Shown: piece after piece, positions 44,026 through 57,964 of the stretch | How positions within the stretch are numbered: the first letter of the stretch is position 1 | How the letters are laid out: every line of letters begins with the position of its first letter | Source: Glossina fuscipes | Taxonomy: Eukaryota > Arthropoda > Insecta > Diptera > Glossinidae | Assembly: GCF_014805625.2 (NCBI RefSeq) | Contig: NW_023998417.1 | Span: 6,300,522-6,364,521, forward strand | Reading direction: 5' to 3' | DNA length: 64,000 nt | The notes under the pieces: model-generated | What the model saw: the letters and a program-made list of their open reading frames with translations, nothing else | What the model was told of the DNA's origin: nothing | The model's database searches: none | Made by a program: the position numbers and the translations under genes

Positions 44026-45899
44026 GTAAGTGCAAAACATGACATATCCTCCAACCTATTCACCATGCATACATATATCCTCAATTTATGTATGTATGTA
44101 TGTATGTGTTGTATGTGTTGTATGTATGTATATATGTGTGCTTATGACTGATTGTATACCATTCAGCCATGAGGAGAGAATATTTGCTTGTTTTACACAG
44201 GATTAACGGATGCGGTTGTTTTGTACGATTTTGTTTATATTTTGGACAATTTTGTTTATATCGTAACGTATGTAAAATTTGCGATGTATTCTACTAATTT
44301 GATCGCTAGTGAAAAAAAGAAGGAATTTAACTTGTATAAAAATAATCCTTTAATATGAAAATTGTTTTGTTTTTGTGCTACTTTGGCTTATTGCGTTTAC
44401 TAATAAACTACAAGAAATTGTAACATTGCAGTGGACAGGAGTTAATTAAAAATTATTTTGTTTTGTTTTCGTTTTCTTGTTTTTTTTTTTTTTTTTTTTT
44501 TTTTTTGGTGTGCTAATGACCGCTATTTATTGTATTAATTATTTTGTCAGAAAGTAATGCATTTGAGAATTTTTAAATACTAACAGTATTCCTCTCATGC
44601 ATTGTATGCACAAAAAAGGTTTCTGCGACCTCGTAAGCCATGCGTTAATTAGATAAATAATTTATGTGAGTTCATTACAAAGCATTAATTAATGGTTTAG
44701 GCAGCTACAGTCTAGCATAAATAAAGTTATTTATCGTGAAAGTGACTCGCAATAAATTCATGCAATTTTTTAAGTTATTTTCTAAACATTAAATTGTAAA
44801 ATTAATTAATTTCTTTGTAAAATTAGCTTAACGTAACTTTTCAGCGTAAATTTCAAGATAAACGTTTTTTTTTCAAAAACTCTTTCCATTTGCTTTTTTT
44901 TTGCCCTGCAGGCTAAATATGAAAAATAAAATTGTAATTTTAGCTAATTATTTCACTTCACATCACTTGTAGTACGAAGCATAGCGAGCGAGAGTGGATA
45001 TGTGCAACACCCAACAGTGTTTGAGATGGATCAACTTACCAGCCGATACGGAACAATCTCCTGATGGGATTTACATTTGTTTATCTATCTCTCTATATGT
45101 CTGTCTGTCCGTTTGTCTTTCTGTCTCCTTGTCTTTCCGATTGCCTGCCCATCTCATGTCAGTTCCTGTGTTTTTTTTTTTATTTAATTTTTTATTATTT
45201 TATGATGACTTAATTTGAACAATGTCGATCTGCATAAGGATTCTTATGAGACGTAAGCTATTACATAATAAAAAGGTATAATTTTTTCATATATTATTAT
45301 TAAAATCAGTGCAGTGTTTAATTTGGTAATGGCACTGTAGGGCATCCAATGACAGATGACACTATTGTTACCTGTTTTTCCTGTGCTAGATTTTATTTGT
45401 AAAGCAACGCCCTAAAGGCGATTTCAGTTTATTGTTATTGAAGAAAATTTTACTAATTCAAGAGTTTTGCAAACTTTTAATTAAAATGTAATCAGATGGT
45501 GCGAGTACGCAGTAGCAGAATGAGGTACGCAACATTATTAGTGCAAGTTCACAAAAGACCGGCACGCGTTCTGTTTTTTTTTGTTCTCTTATAAATCATC
45601 AGTGATTGAAAGCACGCACTTGAAATCAAAGTGTTTTGATTCCTAGAAAGCAAATCAATGCACACAAGTTAGCTTTACTCCGCAGCTAATGTAATGTGTG
45701 TAGTAATAATGTTATAGTTTGTTCACAAATTCTAATGCCTTTGAGATGCACATAATTTGAAAATTAAAAAATCAATATTCTTATCAAGTTCAAAATATTT
45801 CAAAGGATTTTTCCATTATTACGGCCATTGATCATTTTAAGGAATCTCTTCATTTGCTCTTGGACGAACTTTTTCAATTAAATGACTACGGACTGAACG

Positions 45900-46200
45900 C
45901 AAACGATATCCAGAAGGACTTGAGATAGATCCGCCTTTTTTATTAGCTAAGCTTATCTGTCCGTCCGTCTGTCTGTTATACTTTTGTTCAATCTACTGCC
46001 GCAATTTTAGAGATATTTTGATGAAATTTGATACATTGGCGGATTTTAACCCAAGAACGAATGACTATTGACAATAGTTAGAATCGGAACACTTTTTCGA
46101 CAACTCCGCTTATGACGCCATATGTTGAAAAGTCGTTATGTGAATCACTGTTTAGAGTAAGTAACCGTGGGCTATGTACCAAGTCAGTCTTTTTACTTGT
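45900..46200 (+). repeat. Dispersed repeat family A, copy 2
   Basis: It matches 1204-1535 block by block, including GTCCGTCCGTCTGTCTG, GAGATATTTTGATGAAATTT, TTTTAACCCAAGAACGAATG, AAAAGTCGTTATG and a terminal TCTTTTTACTTG. It lies in the presumed first intron of Sox100B. It has no ORF. Confidence 0.65.
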
Positions 46201-47639
46201 CTCCTCTTTTTCTTTTTTTTTTGGAAAATTGTTTTACACATTAAAGAACGATATCTAAAAGGATTTATAGCGAGTCGAATGTCTTATATGATTCAAAAAG
46301 TCTAATTTACATTTTTCGAGTGCTTTCAATTCTCAATAAAATGACTTCATCTTTTAGCTGCAATTTCGTTGTAACTGATTGATTGATTATTTTTAATTGA
46401 TTTTTTTTTTTTTTTTTGAAAAAGTTAAGAAATAAGATCGACATCACTTTTCTTTACCTTTAGAATTTAAGAATTATTTGAATTTTCTTGTCTTAGAAAG
46501 AATTTTTACGATTTGTAAAAGTGTAGCCAAAATGTTGTTAAAGAATCTTTGTTGCACCAGCTATGTCGTTAGCTTAAATAACTGTTCAAAAATTGTGGAA
46601 AAAAAGTGGAAAACATCTGTAAAAGATTTATTTCAATGCATTGATTGATCTTTCGTAAATAAACTCGACGAAAATTATTCATAGAAGGCAGTGTTATTTC
46701 TTAAGGTGAAACTCTGGCACATTTACTAGTATCTTAATTAATTCCCAAAATCCCTTAATAGTTAGAAAATTGAAAAAAGATTTTGTTAAATCCAAAATTT
46801 TTTAAAACATTTTTCGATAATAATTAGTCAGTCATATTTGCTCGATATCGTTCAAGGCCATTTTACGAATTTTCACAAAAACTCTTGTTTAGCTTTCACT
46901 TTGAATGCAAAAAAAAAACAGCGAATTTCATAAATTCTGCTCTGTTGCATGAAAATGTATACTAAACCGTTATATAAATTTCGTGCTTATTTTACAGAAT
47001 TTGTTTGTGATTAAGTACTTCATTGAATAAATTTACAAAGGCAATGAGATATGCTTAATGAATACACATACAGTTCAGAGTTGCGTTCTATTGATTTCTT
47101 TTAATGCAATAAACAAAAAAGGGCTAATCATAAGGTACATACACATGCACATAATACTACGTTAATTGGTATAGAGATTAAGAACATGATTTATGTTTGT
47201 GTGTAGTAGTCTAAAAATCGCTTGCATCTATTCATCGTTTAATAATAGATATTATTTAAAGGTTTTTTTTGTAAGCCGATCGATTGCCTTAAAAGAGACC
47301 TAAGTTTATTGTTTAAAAATGTTTTCGGCTTTGGCCCTTTTAAGGCATTTATTTCAAATGTTAGTAAAAACCACAGGATGTGTTTATCTAATTTTAGTGA
47401 AAAGGCAACAACACGAGGTGTGGTAAAAAAAAAAAAAGTGACTTTTCAAATTTCATGGACTATGGTGTTGGTGCGCACACCAATAATCCTGACATACCTT
47501 GACATTATCAACCATTTTTTATTTTTGTTGTTTGTTTTTGACAGATATAGAGGTTAAATGTGTTTTGGTTTGCGTGGCGCTCTTCTCCTATCGAAATAAA
47601 TTGTTCAAAGAATTTGTATTAAATTTTGTGCGAAAAATA

Positions 47640-48540
47640 CAATTCACTTAAAATGTTAACTGCGACATTTGGTGAGTTGACTTTGGGCAAAAAATATGGC
47701 TACAGGTACAAGTTCTTCACAAAAGTCGAGAAAATCTTAATGGCAAATTGTCTGCCTTGTACACCCCAACAAGTTAACAACCGATGAAAATGTTGAAACG
47801 GTGAAGAAAATTGTTGCGAAGACTTGTCGAATCACTATTAAAGAAGTTACTGAGGACGGCTCATGCCATGCAATTTCTTCTGACGTTTTGGGCATAAATC
47901 CTGTGGCAGCAAAGTTTGTTCTGAAATTGTCAAATTTTGATTAAAAAATCCGTCGCATGATCATGGGTGGGGAGATATTGAATGATGTCAATGACGATCC
48001 ACATTTGCTCGAAAGAGAATGGTTATGACGTCGCTACGAACCACAATCATTCTAGCGGAAGTGACCAGAAGAGACAAAACCGAAAACCACACGACAAGTT
48101 CGATCAAATATAATTGTTTTGCTCAATGTTTTCTTCGAGTACAATGGAGTGGTGCATCGTGAATTTTTGACAGAAAGCCGCGCGGAACTCAAAAAGGTAG
48201 ATTATCTTGAAATTGTGCACGGTTTGCGCGAAGCAAATTGAAAAAAATGCTTGGAATTGTAGAACAAATACAATAACGTAATCAAGGCCTCAGCCGCCGT
48301 ATTTAACCAACTTGGTCTCCTGCGACTTTTTCCTTGTCTGGGAAGACCCGTGAAAGGACGAAGGTTTTCCACGATTAAGGAGATAAAGTGGTCACCGCGG
48401 GAAGAGCTTAAGGCCATACTAAGAAGCCCATATCAGAAGGGCTTCGCAGATTGAAACACGAGCTGGCGCAAGTGGGTTATGTCTAAGAGGGATTACTTTG
48501 AAGGGTACAAACTAGACATTGATAAATAAATAAATATTTT
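47640..48540 (+). pseudogene. Degenerate mariner transposase, second and distinct lineage
   Basis: Segments matching mariner transposase run in order. First come DENVETVKKIVAKTCRITIKEV (47785-47850, part of the HTH) and VLGINPVAAKFVLKLSNFD. Next are PEETKPKTTRQVRSN and VFFEYNGVVHREFLTESRA (48065-48190), then DYLEIVHGLREAN. After a gap of about 30 residues that removes the second catalytic Asp come PQPPYLTNLVSCDFFL and RPVKGRRFSTIKEIK, then EELKAILRSPYQKGFADWKHELAQVGYV near 48400-48480. Stops and frameshifts abound, and the SPDL Asp is changed to Asn. The lineage differs from the copy near 10.2 kb. It lies inside the presumed first intron of Sox100B, same strand. Termini not determined. Confidence 0.85.
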
Positions 48541-50224
48541 TTGAGAAAAATAAAAAGTCGCATTTTTTTTTTTGAACACGCCTCCATATATCGATAGTGC
48601 AGGAAATTTCGATATTAACTCTAATTTGCACGAAAAATTTGTTATGAAATTGTAGTGTTTTCTACAAGCACTTGAGTACGTTTTCGACGTGAGATCGCGA
48701 TGGAATGTTCCAAAGACGATCTGAAGCAATACGTTAAAGGTGCTGAAATCTTTTGGTCTATTGATCTAGGCTTAGGTATTTCTCTTCAATTTCTTCGTCA
48801 AACGTCATAGGTTGAAATGATCAGTTATTTCTCTTGGACAACGTGGATAAGGATTGATTTTAATTAAAAATTATCTTTCGATAATATTTAATAACTAATG
48901 GCGTATATTTTTCATGTAACACCTAAAGGCTTAACCTTTGAAATATTGATTCAAATATGTAGACTTAATCCATTTTAAAATAAATAGTTCACGTAAGTAA
49001 TTGTTATTTAAAGCGCATCTAAATGTCCTTTAGTGTTCGTTTGTTTGAAAAGAAAATATATAAACAGTATAATATATTATTATTGTTCTTGCATTTAATT
49101 CTCGATTAAAAAAAAAAAAAAGGGAGAAAAAATGTTCTTTGGAAAAACATGACATTTAACGTGAAGTACTCAGCTGGCAATTTTACAAATTGCATACACG
49201 TTCACGTTCATTGTGTGTGACATCATTATTATATTAGAAATTGGAAATCTAAACTTTTCTCTACTGTCCTTCTCGGTGGGGGGGGGGGGTTGAAAAACAT
49301 ATTGTTGTGGAATAGCGATCATCTCCACACACTACTCCTATCATTGATTTTGTGTATATAAAAGTACGCGTGTGAATATACTTAAAATGCATATAAACAC
49401 TATTTCGGCTATTGAACCTTACGTTAGCATTTCATCCATAACGGAAAGTTTAATAATGTTTTACGATAGGAAACACTTTATATGAAACACATAGACACTT
49501 TCACATGGCTAACATTTGGAAAGGTATCGAACCGCCGATTGGCAACGACAACAATCAATAATAGCGAAGGGGAGAAATGTTCATCAAACGGAATTGCACA
49601 CGTACATTGTTGTTGTGGGATTTTGGGTATTCACTGCATCAACATGTACATTATTAGGTGTCCATTATTGTGCACATTAAACTACAAAATACCTGGTTCG
49701 CTTTTTGCTTCACTTATTTCAAGTCTCCTTTAATTTAGCACCGTAGGTACAGTCGAACACTATTAAGTATTAAGTATTCGAGAGGCTTAAAATGTGCAAT
49801 AGAAATTTAATATAATATAAGGCATATATATATATAAGCAATTGTGCAGTCCCTTGATAAATGGCGTAATATGTCAATTGAACTATAAATATATTTCAAG
49901 TTTTCTTAAGTTTTTAAGTTTACTTTTATTTGGACTTAAGTTTGTTTATACAAAATTCATTTGAAAAATGGAGAGTATGTATGGCTTTCATAATGTTGGG
50001 TGTGTGTGGCCGACATTCTATTTTTTAGAATAAAACTAGAAATTATAGTTGTAGTTGTTGTTGTATTTTACGAATAAGTATCCAAAAAACATGGAAAGCA
50101 AAGATGTTTTCAATGTCTGTTGCATAGTCGAGTGGGTGTTGTAAGCGTCTCCTTTGATCAGCTTGCACTATTTTCAAATTACTTCGCATATTCTTAGCCG
50201 ATATCTTGAATTGCGCTAACGGGA

Positions 50225-50750
50225 GAATCTATACCACAGATACTACGGGGTTGAGCACACGGACCGACGGACATGCTTAAGTGCATTTCGAATTTGAAAC
50301 TAGCCAAGAATTTATACACTTTGCTTCTATGCGCAATAAATATGTTGTAAAAAAAAAAAATTGAAATTATAAATAAAATTAGGTAGCCTTGGCCGATTTT
50401 TTCCATTTTTGCACAGGTATTGTAGCATCGCTCATAGGATATGAGTTCAAATTTTTATAGGTTTATTTGCTGTAGTTTATGAGTAATAACCAACAGACTA
50501 ATTTCCAATTCTTTTTGGAAGACGGAGCCATTCCCACTTCACATGCTAATGTGAAGAACTTCCATGTTTGTACTAAATCTGAAGCCGATAACTTCATTGA
50601 GAACGTTTACAACCGACATTATATAGATGGACAGACGGACAATAATAAATATATATACTTGATGAGTGACTGAAGCCTTCTTGGGGGTGCTGCACATGTT
50701 CTGACAAAATGAATGTATCCCTCATGGTGCGGTGGTGGGTATAAAAATCG
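50225..50750 (+). repeat. Dispersed repeat family B, 3'-type copy
   Basis: The block carries GGACCGACGGACATGC near 50260, GATGGACAGACGGACAATAA near 50630, and a closing GGTGGTGGGTATAAAAA near 50735. These are the internal and end words of the family B copy at 51.7 kb. The left border is unclear. Confidence 0.4.
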
Positions 50751-51706
50751 TGCGAAAGCTCGATTGCTTAAAGTGAGCTTGTATTTGCCTTTTTTATGAA
50801 GCGTCAATAAACAAAACAAGTCCGAAGGAACACAACACTTTGTGGGCAATTGAGTGAAAAATGAATCGATGCGGGTATGTGCTGGGCATATAAACGAAAA
50901 ACTCATATCGTCAATAAAATTTTAGCAGTATTTGTGTAGTAGTAGTAGTGGCGGCGCGGCTGTATGAGTGAATTCAAAGAGGATTTTGAAACCCATTTTG
51001 GAAACCGAATTAAGGATGATTTGATTGTTCAATGTCAGTTATGTGCATGTTTTCGACATAATTCAACTTGCTTTGCTATGATAGGTGAATAACATAATTA
51101 TTAACGACCTTTGTTTGGGTGAGTGGGAAATATTTGAAAAAAAATAAGAAATGATTTTAACCAATGGATGAATTATTTGAAGACATGCTTTTGCAAGAAA
51201 ATGTAACAATGAATTATGAAATGTCTCAGTACATACATAGTTTTATGGTATCGTATGTGTCAACGTCGAGGCGTACATTTTAAAAGATCGGTAAACCATA
51301 TCGGGAAACTTCAATAACTAAAACATATTTTTTTTAGAAAACTTTCAATATACAAAAAATTGGATAAATAAATGCATTCGTAACGTAACCTCTTCACGTG
51401 CATATGCAAAAGTTTCATTCAGTTATGAAATTTAATTATTTTTTTTTTGTTTTTTTATTTATATAAATATATTCGTATTGTACACAAGTACAGTTATCGA
51501 TGGTAGAGAACAAAATAAAATATTCACGTAGTTAAGCGTACATGTTACAACTTACGTTTACTTAGTACTTGCATACGCAAATTGCTTATCCATGCATTGT
51601 TTTCAAAAAATTCATCCTTGCACTCACTCCGGCAGTTGTAGGAAGAAATTCTGGAAAAACTGCAATGAAAAATAAAAAGAAAAAAAAAAACATTTAAAAA
51701 AATTGT

Positions 51707-52097
51707 ATTCAGCTTGGGCCGAATCTTCTCTACCCGGCCATATTTATCTTAAAATAGAATAAACAAATTTTCCTTTGCTTTAGTTTAACAAGAAAAAACC
51801 CAATTCCCTTTTTTGCTTATTCAAAAAACTACGTTTAGGTTGTACTGGAGCCTCTAGTCCTTTAACAAATTTGGTCCATTTGCAATACCGCCCTTCCAAA
51901 GTTCTTATCGATGTCTGCACATTTATGACTAGAAAAATATATGCCACAGCCATTTCAGAGAGAGGGGGACACGTGGACAGACGTACCCCCTGGTACTTAT
52001 GAAGAATGCACACATACATCTACGTAGCGTTCTTTTGCACGTTGAAAATGTTTTAATAAAATGATTGTACGCTCATCCTTCGGTGGGACGTATAAAA
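51707..52097 (+). repeat. Dispersed repeat family B, apparently full-length copy
   Basis: It starts ATTCAGCTTGGGCCGAATCTT, has the internal word GGACAGACGTACC and ends CTTCGGTGGGACGTATAAAAA. Start-type words recur at 20301, 22177, 35974, 37794, 59920 and 60504. End-type words (GGTGGGTATAAAA or close) recur near 50740 and 54575. Repeats with a near-palindromic CGGCTTRRRYCGAA start are common in fly genomes. No protein is encoded. Confidence 0.55.
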
Positions 52098-53049
52098 AAT
52101 GGAATAAAGTTCCCATCTGATTGCGCGTCCATCGAAATTGCATTTACGGCACGCGTATGAATGCAGAACCAGATATGGATACTCATTGCGAATAAAATAC
52201 CTTTACATTATATAAAGAAATACGTCGTCACGTTTTTTTAAGGTTTTAAGCGCGTATGAGTTGTAGGGACACTATATGTGCATATTTGTATGGGATGTAA
52301 TCACTACTGAAAAATGAGGTATGCTAGATTTTTTTTTTGTTGGCCCCTTGGTCAGCTTGACTATGCTATGTCAACTATGGCGATTGAATTGTGTGATATA
52401 ATTATACATGAAGTGTAGTGTCGCCATTTCCATCAATTAATATTTTCATGTTTATAGGCGAAACTAAAAACCAATTCAAATGCACTCTGATCACAATGAG
52501 GGGAATTTTTCAAGAACAAAAAAACTTTGGCGCCTACATCAAGAATTTATTCCCATATATTATTGATATTTTTAATGACTTAATATACTCCGTATGCGGA
52601 TAAAGTGTAGAAGACTCCTCCTGACGTAAGACTCTTCCCGTCTATTTTCAAATTTTCTCGTTTTTTTTTTTTCTTGTCTTCTGTTTATCAGTTATTTGTT
52701 CTAATTTGAAAATCAAACAATGACTAACGCCGTCATTCAATCATTGTTTACACATTCGTTTGGCAGGTAATTAACGTCAGTTTTGTTTCTCTTATAATAA
52801 TCGAATATGATAACTAACTGACAAATCTTGCGCGATGAAGTAAATCTGTATATATATACATATAAAAATATATACAAATACTGAATGCTTTACAAAAACT
52901 TTGTTAACCACAAGAAGGAATTGACGCAAAGATCAACAAACAGTTAAACATAAATATACCCACCACCGCAAGAGTACATAAACTGTCAAAGTGTAAATTG
53001 ATGTTAAAAAGGGAGAATCATAAAAAAATTACAAATGCGCAAATATACG

Positions 53050-53175
53050 TGTATATATATATATATATATATTTATATTGTATATATATATATATATATA
53101 TATATACAATAATAGTTCCATATATATATATATATACATATATATAATAATGATTCCATGTACGCATATATATTT
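53050..53175. repeat. (TA)n tracts, self-complementary
   Basis: Three (TA)n runs are separated by TTTATATTG, CAATAATAGTTCC and similar spacers; TATTG/CAATA allows hairpins. Simple repeat only. Confidence 0.8.
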
Positions 53176-56100
53176 ATATGTACATATTCCGTAGCTATGT
53201 GCACACTTAATTCACATAATCTGACAGTTAGGCAGAAACAGAGAATCGTTGCTTATGATATAATATAGAATAAGTTTAGCATTCGAATTCAAAGCGTTAT
53301 TGCGAAATAATTCAAGCGTATTATGATAAAACAAATAAAAAAGCATTGCTGTCCCTTCAACGGAATACATCAGCTAATTAAGGCGAAATTGCTTTAAGTT
53401 CTTTGCATAATTGAGGGCGTGATAAAATTTTCAAAGTAAACCTTAGCAACGAAAAAATTTTCAAAATACTTTTTTCCCATTAAGGTTGTGTGATTTCACA
53501 CCATTTCACGAATGATATGCAAAAATCTCCAGCTAATGTTTTAAATTTTCGAAGACTCCAAGGATTTCCTTAAGTTTGGTTTATTACAGACATACATTGT
53601 ATTAATCAAAAATCGAGTTAGTTCTCTATGCCTGACTTTGTCATGTTGCTAACAGTATAAAGAAATGAATGTATATTTAAACAGTAGTATTTCGCTTAAA
53701 TATACTTACAATACTTGAAACTGAACGAAAACTGTTTTTTAATAGTAAAGCAATTGTCATTTGTTTATTTTCTCATATTCAGTACGAAAGCAGTAATAGT
53801 ATTACTTTGCTTGTTGTTTGCTCCAAAAATGTACCTACATTCGCATTGGATAGCATTAAAATCGTTTTCACAGCTTCATTAGTATGTTTCCGTCTTCCCT
53901 TAGTTATTTCAACACAGACTTACTTACATTTTATGGGCATCCATCCAAATTTGAATGCATTTAAAAGTCGTTGGCTACAAAATCTGATTAGAAAAACTAT
54001 CCAGGCTTTTTATTGTGGTCTGATATTAGGAACAGCTCTTGCATCAGGCAGACTTTCGAATGCATTGCAATACTCCATTACAGTCGACACAAAGCAAGGG
54101 TGTAAGCGTTTACTCTTAACATAATAAATCCCCCTCCTCACCACATGAAACTATGTTCTTTAAAAGCTGGCGTAAAACTTAAATCATGTGACTTACGTAT
54201 CACAATTTTAAGAATTCACGCAAGTAGCATTGTACAAATCCTAAACGTATTCGGACATTCATCTGTTTATCTATTAGGTCATGCATTGGTTTATTCGTCT
54301 CTCCGTTCACCACTAAATACCCTAAACCAGTGTACCGTAATTTACATAACGACTTTTCACTGCAAGAAATTAAAAGTGATCGAAAGAGTGTTCCAATCCG
54401 GACCATTTTGATAGCACGTTAAAAGAAAACAAGCCACACAGAGGCAAAAACTAGATTAGAAACATTTTTTGCAACGATTGGTATAATAAAATAGGGATCT
54501 ATTTCATATCCTTCGGGGTGTTGCTTATATCCGCACGGATCTAATAAACACTTGCACCGCAAGTGGTAGTGGTAGGGTATAAAACCTTAATGTGGAATTG
54601 ATTTTCTAATTTTCTGATCATTTTAAAGTTAGCAGAAACATAAAGTCTTGTATAATTGGGGTAAGTAGTTGGTGTTCGTGACTTAGCTAACATTTCTTTG
54701 AGTCTTCTCTTTCAAGTAATTCAAGAATTTTGTCAAGAGTAAACGTAAAGGAAGGCATTTTTGTATTGTAACATATTGAAAATGTTAAAACTGATGCTTA
54801 ACATCAAAACAAACAGACCATAATTAAACCTATGGCAAAACTTAGCTTACTAGGATGTTTAATGCTATTATCATTGTTGCGTGTGTGCCGTGAATATTTG
54901 TTTGTGCACAATTACTTATGATAATCATAATTTTTTTCTTCCATTGCTGGCGTGACATTATGTTTACATATGTGTAATCGGAGCTATATTACTTAAATCT
55001 GCCAAAACGTTCTAATAAAAAGGTTTGATATGTTTAACAACAGACAAACTTGCATACGTGGCACATATGCATAGAACAATTGTGTAAACAATCTGTTTTT
55101 AAAATACTTTTATGTACATTTATCACCTGCTGTATACCTATATGTGTCTAGTCGAATGTTTCATAGATTTTCTTTCTCTTTTTTTTTGATTTTCTTTCAT
55201 TTCGAAGTTTACTCAAAAACTTATGGTTGACATTATTTATTAAACATTTTGTGTGTGTTAAAGTTATAAAGAAAGGCACAAAAATTTATGTTCATTGATG
55301 TAAACAGTGTTTACTAGAATTTCAAGATGTAATAGTTTTTATGCTGCTCTTAGGCCGAGTCTTTTGATCACTATTACTCATATAATCTTCTATTCTATAA
55401 CGAGATACGCACGTAAAGAAAAACGTTTCTCCCAGCTCGGCTATATATGAGCGATCTCATCGAAAATGTCTTCAATATGTATGGCCCTGGATTAAAAAGA
55501 AAGCAAGAAGTCCGTTATGTTGATACGTGACAATAAAACTTATAGTTCAATAAAGTTCAGGGTAAAGTAATCTCATCGACATATAAATATTGAACGGTGA
55601 TAACTAACACGATAAGCTTACGTTTTCATAGTAACCCGTGGAAAACACCGGTGAGCTGTTCGCAGATATTATCTCGAAACCGAACAAATTCTAGTCTAGT
55701 CTGGGCTGCGTTTATTCAATTATTTTATTTGTCAAGTACATTCACTTTGGAATTAATTGGAATAACTTTATATCCACGTTAGTGGGATTCTTTCTGAAAA
55801 TAAAGCGCAATCGATATTAGTTTATTTATTTACATTTTTATATAGATTCAGCTTTGAGTATATCTGGTATATTTACATATAAAGCATTCTCAACAATAGC
55901 AATTTTTTTGAATAAAATTTTTTATGCCTGCATTTCGAAATTAAATAAATCGATCTATATATCTTCTATTATTAATTAGTATCTTTTTGTTCTAGAAGTG
56001 GTAATAAAAACATTTACTATATAATTACATGTTGGGTTGGTTCACTTAGATAAAACATTAATTTCTCAAGAAAAATTCATTTGAATTAAGTGAAAATGGC

Positions 56101-56192
56101 CCCTTGGTACTTACAAGAAGATTGTAGATTAAATAAATTCATAAAATCAATTCATTGTTGATGATATTTACTTTGTAAACTTTCATTTCATA

Positions 56193-56216
56193 GTTGTTGT
56201 TGTTGTTGTTGTTGTT
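56193..56216. repeat. (TTG)n microsatellite
   Basis: Eight tandem trinucleotides. The complement would read as CAA (Gln) codons, but no coding frame surrounds it. Confidence 0.85.
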
Positions 56217-57181
56217 AAAATGATAACATTGTATTGTATATGTATAAATATTATTTCAGTATTCATGATAGTATTTTTTTTTTTTTGTACACATTTTTGA
56301 TTTATCATAATCAATGTGTACATTATATGTGCAGTCCTCCTTATTGTCCCCCAGGGAAAAAATGAATGGAAATGCAAAGACAAGCAAATAATTTTTGCTA
56401 GATAAAGCAAATTCTGCGTATGTATGCTCACACCTAACGTTTGCAAATTTACCAAAATATATTGTTATTAAACGTTTATCCTTATGTCCAGTTACTTATC
56501 TTGTGTCCTCTATTTAACCTAAAGGCCAAAGTGAATTGAGTGATATGCAATAAAAGCAATTAATTTTCTATCTATACAACTGCGAGAGTTTTATGGTTTT
56601 TTTTTTTTTGTTTTGCGGAAATCTATTCTAACAAGTTTTAAAAGGTTTTAAGCGAATTTTTAATACCCTCCGCGACTTATTTTTTGTCTCTTTCAATATT
56701 CTCCAAATTGAAAAATGGTGTTAAAAGCGGTTTATTTTGTCAGGATTAACGAGGACCGAAACGTTTTAAATGCTCGATTTTCCGAATACAGCCATTGAGA
56801 CGAACTTGGCGAGCATTGCAAATTCTGCCACGCCTCTAAAATTGTTTGAAGCTAATAAGCTAATTGCTGGTAAAGAAAAATTTCTTCAACATTTTAATTT
56901 CAGATTTTAAAAGGATTCGTGTTGAAAGTGTATTTTCGGAATTTGCGAATTCATTGCTGCTTTGGTTCTTTCCATTTGAAACGGATTACCTTTAAAATTC
57001 GAATTACGATTTTCGGGATTTACGTAACTCGACGAATTACGCGATTTTCTAGCCAACATTTTAAATTACTTTTAATAAATACATTTGTTCGCTTTTTTAC
57101 CTTACTTTCGAAAGATTTAAAAAAAAATTCTATTATTATAGTTATTATTATAAATTTAGCCAGAGAATAAATTCTAAGACT

Positions 57182-57360
57182 AAAGTCTTAAAGAACTAGC
57201 ATCTAAGCCTTTCGGCTCGACTAGCAATTCAATGGTCGTGAGGTCAAATCTCATGTACGGTAGAGTTTTCGGTAAAGCCTTAGTTGCTAGTGCTTTAAAA
57301 ACTTGAATCTTACGACTTAATCTCTGGCGAAATTAGTAATAATAACAATAATAATAAAAG
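57182..57360 (+). mobile_element. Possible SINE-like relic with a TAA-rich tail
   Basis: The stretch has a tRNA-like arrangement: GGCTCGACTAGCAATTCAATGG, then GAGGTCAAATCTCATG (B-box-like). It ends in a run of AATAATAACAATAATAATAAA. A simple-repeat tail after a Pol III-like head is typical of SINEs. No second copy was found in the window, so this is tentative. Confidence 0.3.
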
Positions 57361-57964
57361 CTTTCCTAAGAGAGGGGAAAATTATTATTTTATTGATAGA
57401 ATTTTAATCATTTTTCCTTTCAAATACGCTAAAGCATAGTCTAATTTATTAATTTATATTCAAATATATCGAAACACTTTTTAAACTTTTAGTTATAAGA
57501 GCAAATAATGTTTATATAAAATTATACATAATTTATAAAACAAATATTTATTAATTCATAATTAGTTTTGTTTAAAAACTAGACTACTTTTATCCTCTAA
57601 TATGTCTTTTTCATAAACATTTAACTATAAAAACTTAAACATTTGCCATAAGCTATTTTCATATATTTATGTCATACATTGAAGTGCGTGTAACCAAGTA
57701 TTCATGTACTAAGCATTCCCACGCCTACAACTAGTGTTATTTTTCTGTCATTTGTGAGAAAATTAGGCAAACATTTTTTATTTGGTCCACCACTGGTCAC
57801 CACTGTAAAAAATTATCTATGTAGTTTTAAGTCGTCTAACATATATCGCTTCAATTGTAAGTCAAAAAACAATTTGTGATTTGATTTAATATGGAGAATA
57901 AGAAGAAGAAGGAACAATAATGTATATATATTACATAATGTATACATAGTATGTTATTACGTAC

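Noticed and set aside
48202..48417. 71-codon minus-strand frame
   Set aside because: It lies antisense to the mariner relic, whose plus-strand motifs explain the sequence.
53807..54411. Two adjacent plus-strand frames of 105 and 88 codons
   Set aside because: The first lacks an ATG at its left end. Neither shows motifs, a signal peptide or splice links, and both appear to be chance open frames in repeat-bearing DNA.
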